Source of the DNA: Panicum virgatum
Lineage: Eukaryota; Streptophyta; Magnoliopsida; Poales; Poaceae
Length of the DNA: 64,000 nucleotides
Assembly (NCBI RefSeq): GCF_016808335.1
Contig: NC_053136.1
Span: 5,376,531 to 5,440,530, forward strand
Direction of reading: 5' to 3'
Each line of letters begins with the position of its first letter. The first letter of the stretch is position 1. This document shows, in pieces, positions 56,751 to 64,000 of the stretch. Under the pieces are notes generated by a model. That model was given only the letters and a program-made list of their open reading frames with translations, searched no databases and had not been told where the DNA came from. The translations under genes were made by a program, and so were the position numbers.

Positions 56751-57178
56751 GAGCATCTCCAGCAGTTTGGCAAATCGAGTTGTCATCTTTGATTTTTGGT
56801 AAAAACGTTAAAAATACTCCTCCAAACAGTTTGGCAAAAGACTTGGTAATTTTTGGCAACTTAGGAAAAACCAGCCTCCAATGCGTAAATATACGCGCGC
56901 AGCGCGCGGTTGGCATCGTGGTTTCTAGTCAGGTGGGAGGGTGAAAAAAGAAATAAATAACAGAGAAGAGTTCCTGATTTAAGTTTTCAAGAGGTGGAAG
57001 GGCATAAATATAATTTTGTTTCTCTCTCAGGGTTTCTGATGTAAGTTAGATCTGGATTTGGCAAGTGAATTATGTCAAACTGTTGGAGATAACCTCTTTT
57101 TTACTTGGCATATCTTTTTAGAAGTTGGCAAAACACAAGATATGCCAAGTAAAATATGGCAAACTCTTGGAGATGCTC
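56751..57178. mobile_element. Tourist-like MITE, GAGCATCTCC ends (TSD TTA)
   Basis: A 428-bp element from GAGCATCTCCAGCAGTTTGG to AAACTCTTGGAGATGCTC with a TTA duplication at 56748-56750 and 57179-57181. Inner repeats TTTGGCAAA and TTGCCA/TGGCAA recur. No coding sequence. Confidence 0.8.
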
Positions 57179-57602
57179 TTATGTTGTAATAGCCTCTAAG
57201 ATGAAACAATTTTAGATTGTACCCCGTTCTAAATTATAAGTTATATAGGTTTTTTCTAAATATATAATAAAAATTATAAAAACATAGAAAAGCTAAAATG
57301 ATCAATAGTTTCGAACCAAGTAAGTAACAATATCCACAGTCTAGCTGGTGTTACAGTCTAACCATCTCCTTTCCCTTAGCTTGCATATTGTTGAAAACTA
57401 CAAGCTGCAATCCAAGCTAGAACAACATATGTAAATGCACCTTCCTTTTTCATTGTCATTGCTACTACGTCCTCCTCTTATCTTTGACTAATATTACGTA
57501 TAGAATTACATTTTTGGCGTAGTAAAAATATTGATCGACTGTGCTCGAATTGAGGTAGGATGATGACTAGATAAATCCCTTGCTTTTCTGAGAACAAATG
57601 AA
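57179..57602. other. AT-rich intergenic sequence
   Basis: Contains a Stowaway-like half (GTACCCCGTTCTAAATTATAAG near 57220, TCAATAGTTTCGAACCAAGTA near 57302) but the ends are not clear. No gene. Confidence 0.35.
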
Positions 57603-58085
57603 GGCCTTCTTTAGTTCCCTTCAAAATTCCAAAACTTTACAAGATTTTTCATTACATCGAATCTTTTAACGCATGCATGATGTATTAAATGTAGCTAAGT
57701 GGGAACATATCAGGTGCAAACCAACCTCTCCGTGCAAATTATGGAAACTTCAATCTGGGCCATCAGATCAACATCCAAGGGGAGATGCGTAGAGAGGTGG
57801 GAGGGGGAATTTGCAAAAGAGGAGTCCAGATTGTAAAATTAGCCAACCTCCATACCCCTTGGATGTTGATCCAATGGTTCAGATTGAAGTTTCTATATTT
57901 TGCACGGAGAGGTTGGTTTGTACTTGATACGTTGCCAAATAAAATAACTAATTACACAGTTTGTCTATAATTTGCAAGATGAATCTTTTGAACTTAGTTA
58001 ATTTATGACGGGACAATAATTATCAAATACAAATGAAAGTAATACAATGATTTACACCCAAAACTTTATGCATCTAAATAAGGCC
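57603..58085. mobile_element. Tourist-like MITE (TSD GAA) split by another element
   Basis: Ends GGCCTTCTTTAGTTCC and GCATCTAAATAAGGCC with GAA at 57600-57602 and 58086-58088. The interior shows the family signature (ATCGAATCTTTTAACGCATG, TAACTAATTACACAGTTTG, GATGAATCTTTTGAAC) but is interrupted at 57701-57936 by an unrelated foldback element. Without it the MITE would be about 247 bp. Confidence 0.75.
57701..57936. mobile_element. Small foldback element nested in a MITE
   Basis: A 236-bp sequence with terminal inverted repeats of about 45 bp: GGGAACATATCAGGTGCAAA onward against TTTGTACTTGATACGTTGCC. Both sides contain AACCAACCTCTCCGTGCAAA or its complement, then AAACTTCAATCTG or its complement. 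The target duplication is not clear. No coding function is likely. Confidence 0.75.
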
Positions 58086-58176
58086 GAAATCCCTTGCGCC
58101 AATCTTGAAAAACCTGTAATCGTTGCAGTAGTCGTTGCCAATCTGACTTGCTTCTCTGTAGCCTCTGGTCATTTTA

Positions 58177-58494
58177 GGCTGTGTTTAGATCCATTTAGTT
58201 TGAATTTTGAAAGGGCATCTTTTTATATTTGAAGTATTAAATATAGACTAATCACAAAACTAATTACAGAACTCGTCTATAAACTACGAGACGAATCTAA
58301 TGAGTCTAATTATTATGTTACTGTAGCTTTAATGTAGTAATTTAGTGTCTAATCATGGCCTAATTAGGTTCATTAGATTCGTCTCGCGATTTACAGTCTA
58401 TTTGTGTAATGCGGTTTTTTCGACTACATTTAATACACCATACAAGCGATTTACAAAATTTTTGGAATTTTGAAAAATGGATCTAAACACAGCC
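58177..58494. mobile_element. Complete Tourist-like MITE (TSD TTA)
   Basis: A 318-bp near-palindromic element from GGCTGTGTTTAGATCCATTT to AAATGGATCTAAACACAGCC, with TTA at 58174-58176 and 58495-58497. The halves pair over most of their length (GAGACGAATCTAATGAGTCT / GGTTCATTAGATTCGTCTCG). It is the best-preserved member of this family in the window. Confidence 0.88.
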
Positions 58495-59632
58495 TTAATG
58501 ACAAGACAGGATCAGGATCAGCTGGCAGCTGCTGGCTGCGGCGGTTCCCTTATCGCGGCCCAAGAAGGCGCGCGCGCCGCCGGGTTTCGCCAGGGGAACG
58601 GGAGCTGTGATCAGATAGATGGATGGATTCTGACCCGGCTGACGAGCAGAGCGATTGCCGGTGACCGAAAGCACACAGTTTGCCGTGGTAGATTGAACGC
58701 CGGTTACCGTGAGCATTTCCCGTCGGTGCTCTTGCCTAGAACACGATCTTGGTGGGTCGTCGTCCCACGCGTATCGAATCTGACCTTAGCGCCTTAGCCC
58801 TAAGAATGGCATGTCGGCGTGCTCGGCTACTGTTAGAAAGGTTGGCAAGTTGCAGTCGCGTGATGCACTTCAAGACCACTTCCACTCAGTATTCATGCAC
58901 GCGCACACGAACACGAACACGAACACGTTCTTGCTTAACTGGCTGGGAATTCCGAGGGGATCGATCCGTCCGGGCAATCACTTGAACTGCGGGCTTTGTC
59001 GGGTGGGAGCGAGCCCATCTTCATCTTCAGAGAAGAAAAAGCCAAGCAGCATCAGTGGCCATCAAGCGACAGCAATCGCCAGCAAATCCCTCTGGTTCCG
59101 CACGGTAGGAGACACATAGCCCACTAACTTAATCGTCTACAAAACTACTCCTTGCCGTACGAGCTGCAGTGCATGTGCGTCACTGATGATGTAGAAGCAA
59201 AGAGAGTTTGGGGGTGTGTTTAGCTCCTCCCTGAATCTCTATTGCCTTCATCCTTCTGATGAGTGATTGCGGCAGGATCGAGCTTGACTCCAGCCTAGCA
59301 CACGCTGATGCAGCTGCGTCACAGATCACATCTTCCGGTGCAACCAGCAGCCTCGCAAAAATTCAGTTTTCATCTGCAGATCCCGCAAGAATATTGGGTA
59401 CGTGTAGGCGCGACAGGCCGGGCTGCCCGGGCCCCATCGCCCCCACCAGGGCACCACGGCACCCCCTGCGTTGCGTCCGTACGGCACTACGGTCTGGTCT
59501 AGACTGCGCCGTACGCTCGCTCTCGAAGACGGCACTCGAGCAATGGCAAAGATAGCGTATCCCTTCGGGGCCGCTCTCAGCTCTGGACAGCTTCTCCACG
59601 GCTTCTCGATAAACAGCTCAAGCTCCGGTTGC
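58495..59632. other. Intergenic, no gene recognised
   Basis: Open frames of about 100 codons (58477-58797, 58811-59119) lack known domains. A short ACGAAC tandem repeat lies at about 58905-58926. Confidence 0.4.
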
Positions 59633-60170
59633 TTTTTTTTAATATTTGATTCATATCAAGAAAAACAATTGCTAGTATAATAGAAGAACAACGTGACACA
59701 AGACAACATAAAAAAAATTACATTGAAGAGTTCTCTGATCGTCTTTTCATCCGAACCTTGAAAAACACAATGAAAAGACAGTAAGAAAAAGGGACACATG
59801 CAAACGTCATCGCCACACAAGACTTTGAAGACCGTAAAAACTACTCGCTGCTTGCCACGAGATCTAGCAACCGCTGAAAGAATATCGGCTGGGGAAACAC
59901 TCCAAACAACACAGGCTTGCAACCCTTCACCACAAAAACAGAGGTTGAAGAAACCGGATCTTATTACCAAACGGATCGAAAGAAGAGGTCGAAATCGCCA
60001 CAACAAAGGACAGCCAATTGCATCTCCTGACTGACACACCAACTGCAAAGATCTGGCAGAACTAACTCTCACTTGGCCATCGTCGGCGCCAGAACGGACG
60101 TCGTCGAGGTACGGAAAGGCCGGAGAGACCTTATTCCAGAGCATCATCGTCGCCACTACCTCGTCGATCT
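59633..60170 (-). mobile_element. Possible 5'-truncated LINE or retrosequence with poly(A)
   Basis: On the minus strand the sequence ends ...GATATGAATCAAATATTAAA with a tail of eight A (plus-strand T tract 59633-59640). Upstream is a T-rich, 3'-UTR-like region and a long but unrecognised frame (60396-59656, 246 codons). The style is that of a plant LINE 3' end. No target duplication could be confirmed and no reverse transcriptase motif is present. Confidence 0.35.
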
Positions 60171-61525
60171 GGAGCGGTTTTTTTAATGGAGTTGAAGTTT
60201 TTTTAAAAATATTTGATAAAATAGCTTTTTTATATTGTATAGAAGATGAAAGGTCTAAATTTCTCTTACTTTTTTTCTTCACATTCGCTCTCCTCATTAT
60301 CCCATTTCCCCTCGCTACCGCAGAGTGGCCAGCTCCCTCGCGCTCCGACACGGTCCCTCCCGCGCCGAGGTGGTGCTCTCCCGCGGCTGGCCCCATCCTC
60401 CCTCAGACCCTCACCATGCATGAGGAGGCTAAGGAGCCGCGGGGAGTAGGGAGCCATTCTTCTAGCTCCCCAGTCCCCCTCTGTCATTGGGCTCTAGACA
60501 ACGTGTTTTTAAAGACTTCTTTGGTGGAGCCGTCGGAGAGCACTCCATCTGCCAGAGCTTGGCATGGAGCCGAATTTGAAGCTCGTTTAGAAACCCTGCC
60601 AAAGAGGCTCTTAGATTAACCCACAAGGGAAAAAAAAAGCAACAGGCCAGGAGGGGTGGCGATGTTGGGCTCCTGCACATGGGAGCTAGCTCGGGACACG
60701 ATAAAATGGTAAGCAACCGTGTTGTCACAACCGACTCTCGTACACTCAGTTATTAGCCACATGCAGTTAACTTTAACATGTAAATCGAATCCGATCACTT
60801 ACTTTTTTTGAACAATTTTGATCACTTAATTAGTTTGGAAAAAATAAAAATTTGACAATATTTTTGTGTGATTTTTTTCAGGACTACTTTTCATGGGACC
60901 GAGGGGTACATGGCTACATGCCTTGTGTTGCCCTGGACCCCGTGGACTGGTCGTTTCGAGGGGCTTAACTAGCCGTTCGTCTTTCTCAGCTCCGAAGTGA
61001 TCGCCTGCTGCTGCTGCCAGCAGGTAGGGCTTGTGCAGAGGAGCAACCGAGCAACACCATTGCACGCTGGTCACGAGCAGCTCTGAGCTCTCATTCGCCG
61101 CGAGTTTCCATTCAACGAGCACGCACAGCACCTCATGTTTGACCGCCAATTAGGGCCGCCACTGTACACAAACAATTGGAGCATTGTGGCCCGGCCTGGC
61201 CAGTGCCATGCTCAGGTCACCACTCCATGCATCGTGACCACACCTCACCTGTGCCCAAACATGGCGCCCTGCTGGCACCTTTGAGGTGCGGCCCTCCATG
61301 GGACTTTGCTTTCCATCACGTTCCGTTTCGAAGGCAATGTATTTCCATGAGTACTGTTGCACGGGTAACCGTTAGATCGGTTTTCTGTACTTGCCGTCGC
61401 ACGTGTCTCGCCAGCGTGACGGCAATGTAGCTAGATCCGGACATAGGCCACCGTGCCCCGTTCATCGGGGGGGCCCAGGGGTTCCCGCTGTCGGGTCAGG
61501 GATTGCCTCCTCTGTTGTTAACGAC
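60171..61525. other. Intergenic, no gene recognised
   Basis: GC-rich patches alternate with AT-rich ones; open frames up to 107 codons have no recognisable domain. No repeats with defined ends. Confidence 0.4.
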
Positions 61526-61664
61526 GGAAGCGGATCAGACTTGTGTGGAAACATATTCGGATATTTCGGGTATTCTTTTTTGTATTTCCGTTCCTAGGAT
61601 GGAAGCGGATCAGATTCGTATGAAAATTGATTCAGATATTTTGAATATCCATTTTTCTATTTTC
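61526..61664. repeat. Two-copy tandem repeat, about 75 bp unit
   Basis: Copies share GGAAGCGGATCAGA, GATTC(A/G)GATATTT and TATTTCCGTTCCTAGGA-like endings. The second copy is split by the LTR at 61665 and continues at 62160 (ATTCTGTTTCCATCCCTA). Confidence 0.65.
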
Positions 61665-62154
61665 TGTTGGTGATATGCCCAAGAGCCCATCATCACAATA
61701 CGGTTTAAAGGCCCAAAAGAATATTGATCCAAGAGGGATTAGGATTACTCATGGGCCTATGAGATAGAAGCCTATTAGTACGCCCTATATATACGAGGGA
61801 GGGGCTAGGGGGCGAAACCCTGAGCTGCGCCACCTCCCTAGCCGCCGCCCCTCCCCTTCTCTCTCGGCCGCCGCCCTTGCCGTGCGTGCGGTGCTAGCAC
61901 ACCGACGCCCGGCGTTTCATCCCCGTACGTGTGGACTCCGTGGAGGCGCTGCTGCGACTGCTGCGCTGATCGGCTGCTGGGATCAAGTACGAGGAGCTCG
62001 GTTCGTGGGACGTGATCGACTACTTGCTCTACATCGACGCGCGACTTCTTCCGCTGCGCTGCGCGTCTAGTGGTAACGATCTATGATCTTCTACTCGCAA
62101 GCGTCTTGGGTATATGCGGTAGTGGTGCTAGCGTAGCCTACCCGTTTTCCTACA
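61665..62154 (+). mobile_element. Short solo LTR (490 bp, TSD TTTTC)
   Basis: TGTTGGTGATATGCCC... to ...CGTTTTCCTACA, flanked by TTTTC at 61660-61664 and 62155-62159. TATATATA lies near 61787-61794 (CCCTATATATACGAGG), followed by a GC-rich leader. The TGTTGG...CTACA ends suggest a copia-type LTR. No internal region remains. Confidence 0.85.
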
Positions 62155-62681
62155 TTTTCATTCTGTTTCCATCCCTATATGTTGTGCAAAAGATCGTGGG
62201 GTTGAAACTTGAAACCCAACAATGTTAACCACAATTTTTTTTCCTTTGAATCATGAGTTTTTCTTTGTATTCTTCGCCAACTCTGGTGGTGGCGAGAAAG
62301 TGGAACTAATAAGAAGTGGAGCCCATTTTTGGCCGCAAGAATCTCTAAACCTATACTTCCTCACACAAACATCCATCACCAAGCTGGCCACTGACATTTC
62401 TCACGATTTTTTTCGTTACTGAAATCCTCATCACTCCTCAAACGCACGGCACTAGTGTGCACTGTACCGCGTTTGTCCCACGCTGGGGGCAATTGTGACG
62501 TGTTTTTCTTCTTCTTCTTCTCATTTTGCCAATACTGGAGAAGCAGCCGTAACCAAAACAACTGCAGTATCAAAGCTTGCTCGGTTCCTCCAATGATTGC
62601 CGTGTGGCTACAAGCTACACCTCCCTCCCCCAGTCCTCCTTGCTGGCCCTGACACCATGCAGCATGCACACCCTCCTGTCC
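62155..62681. other. Intergenic, no gene recognised
   Basis: No supported gene. A (TTC)n run lies near 62506-62522. Confidence 0.35.
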
Positions 62682-63011
62682 GGCCCTGTTTGGTTTGAAT
62701 TAGTATAGGTATCACAAAAATTTTGACCAATAATTAGGGTACTAAATAAAGGCAATTTACAAAATTAACTCTACAACCCTGCGCTACTTCGTGAGACGAA
62801 TCTAATGAGGCCTTTGACCGCACGATCAGATGATGGCCACTGTAGCATCACTGTAGCAAATCATCGATTAATTACTGCCATTAGATTTGTCGTGAAAAAT
62901 TACACCGATCCGTGAAAAAATTTTGCAAATAAACTTCGTTTAGTACTCTATATGAGATTTTTTTCTCGAAAATCGTGTGCGCTACTCGCGCTACGCAAAC
63001 CAAACAGGGCC
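62682..63011. mobile_element. MITE, GGCCCTGTTTGG ends
   Basis: A 330-bp element with ends GGCCCTGTTTGGTTTGAA and GCAAACCAAACAGGGCC. The interior ATTACTGCCATTAGATTTGT and CTTCGTTTAGTACTCTA match the deleted copy at 9182-9363. No clear target duplication. Confidence 0.8.
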
Positions 63012-64000
63012 GCTGCTGATGGTCTCATCCGTCTCTTCTCCCCCTATCTATTGCTACACCCCCTTTGTCAGCTTTGCCACATGCCACATAACCAACCAAC
63101 CAACCAACAAGGGCAGCATCTCACTGTGCCCTTCCCCCCTCTCTTCTTTCAAAACTCTCTCTCTCTCTCAAACTTCGTTCAAATTAAAATTCGTGTAAAA
63201 TCCTTGCATTATGAAATTGCTGTACATTTTTTTTCAATCAGAGGACAGATGAATTGCATCCCGTTGTCTGAAGGCGACCGGCGCACGGTCCGGTCAAGTT
63301 CCAGCTGGGTCAGTGTTCTCTCAGCAGCGTGATCCGAGCCGTGATCCCGTGGCAGCATTGAAGAAGAGTGACAGCCTCAGGACTTCAGGAGGAGGACCGG
63401 GCCGGGGCGGCCGGATGGAATGGAAACGGGTGGAGGACCATCGTCCCCAACTGACGCCGGTTCGTCTCGCAACAGTGCGCGAGCGCACGCTGCCGTTGGC
63501 CGTTGCCTCCCCTCTCCCCCTCTGCTCCCTATCCAGGCGCCATGATGCAATCATGCAACCACCTGCGCTATGCTGCACAAAAAAAGTGCCCTCGCAAACT
63601 TCTATCCTTAATACGCAGTCAAAATGTTCAAAAATCATCATAATTCGCAGCATATATGCATGTGCATTTGATTTGATCGAGAGAGAGATGTGAACAAATT
63701 TCTTGGATTTATGTGTTGATTTCGTGATGGAAAGGGAGGCCCAATGGCTTCAAGAGGTAGAGAGCGAGGACGCTGGGGGGTGGGGGAGCAGAAGGCGGGG
63801 TGGTCCAAATGTCCAATGATGCTGGGCCTTTGGGCGCGCTGCTGCGGCTCTTGAAGCTGCAGGAGAAAGGGAGGCAGCGGCCGCCCCCATCTCACCTGCG
63901 CGCTTCAGGTCTAGCCATCCCCCACGCCCTCCATTATTGTACGGCGCTTTTGACCATTGGTCTCCTCCGCCCAGCTCCCCTCGCCATCATTGACGCGCGT
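63012..64000. other. Intergenic to window end, no gene recognised
   Basis: Includes a CT tract near 63155-63168 and purine-rich stretches near 63660-63690 and 63770. Open frames of about 110-126 codons on both strands are unrecognised. It could be the upstream region of a gene beyond the window. Confidence 0.35.

Noticed and set aside
57696..57943. Target duplication of the nested foldback element
   Set aside because: Flanks TAAGT and AAATA do not give a convincing direct repeat.
59656..60396. 246-codon minus-strand frame as a gene
   Set aside because: No recognisable domain; ends in a 3'-UTR-like region with a poly(A) tail, more consistent with a retrosequence.
62682..63011. Three-base target duplication for this MITE
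   Set aside because: Flanking triplets differ (TCC and GCT), so no duplication is claimed.

Overview
The window is nuclear DNA of a grass (Poaceae, probably panicoid). It has intron-containing genes with canonical GT-AG junctions, Tourist- and Stowaway-type MITEs with TTA/TAA/TA target duplications, chromovirus and Sirevirus-type LTR retrotransposons, and many GC-rich, intron-poor stretches typical of grass DNA. No prokaryotic or organellar genes are seen.

Two cellular genes are supported. On the minus strand, 1358-6357 encodes a nine-exon, 999-residue copper-type P1B ATPase (HMA5-like). All nine exons join in frame and all the ATPase signatures are present. On the plus strand, 51853-55268 encodes a four-exon, 251-residue PLATZ zinc-binding protein with its TATA box at 51463-51470. 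A rearranged fragment of an uncharacterised plant gene lies at 50218-50850.

Between them, 13291-41872 is one nested transposon stack. Every layer is delimited by its own target-site duplication (TSD). A roughly 1 kb non-autonomous CACTA element (TSD CTC) holds a Ty3/gypsy chromovirus (TSD CCACC; LTRs 13954-16354 and 38892-41478). The chromovirus is split inside its gag zinc knuckle by a reverse-oriented Sirevirus-like Ty1/copia element (TSD GCATT; LTRs 19560-20904 and 32268-33613). That element is split inside pol by a solo gypsy-type LTR (TSD CTTGA; 25600-29122). The chromovirus RNase H is also split by a solo copia-type LTR (TSD GCTTC; 35336-37021). All retrotransposon polyproteins carry stops, frameshifts or deletions.

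The most interesting material is inside the retrotransposons. (1) Chromovirus-type LTRs contain a 129-nt or 117-nt, phase-conserved acidic exon flanked by an AG acceptor and a GC-type donor. In two LTRs it joins in frame to a 38-nt acidic terminal exon. (2) Two tandemly related accessory ORFs and gag each begin exactly at AG|ATGGCT, as if expressed by alternative splicing. (3) The Sirevirus carries clusters of CCGGAG/CTCCGG palindromes in its LTRs, in a coding hinge of pol, and in an LTR-like TATA module upstream of its third ORF. (4) Related LTRs keep the same layout with different palindromes.

The flanks (6.4-13.3 kb and 41.9-64 kb) are gene-poor. They hold MITEs (some nested), a hAT-like element, two solo or truncated LTRs, a long inverted repeat at 43261-44123, a probable LINE tail and short tandem repeats.
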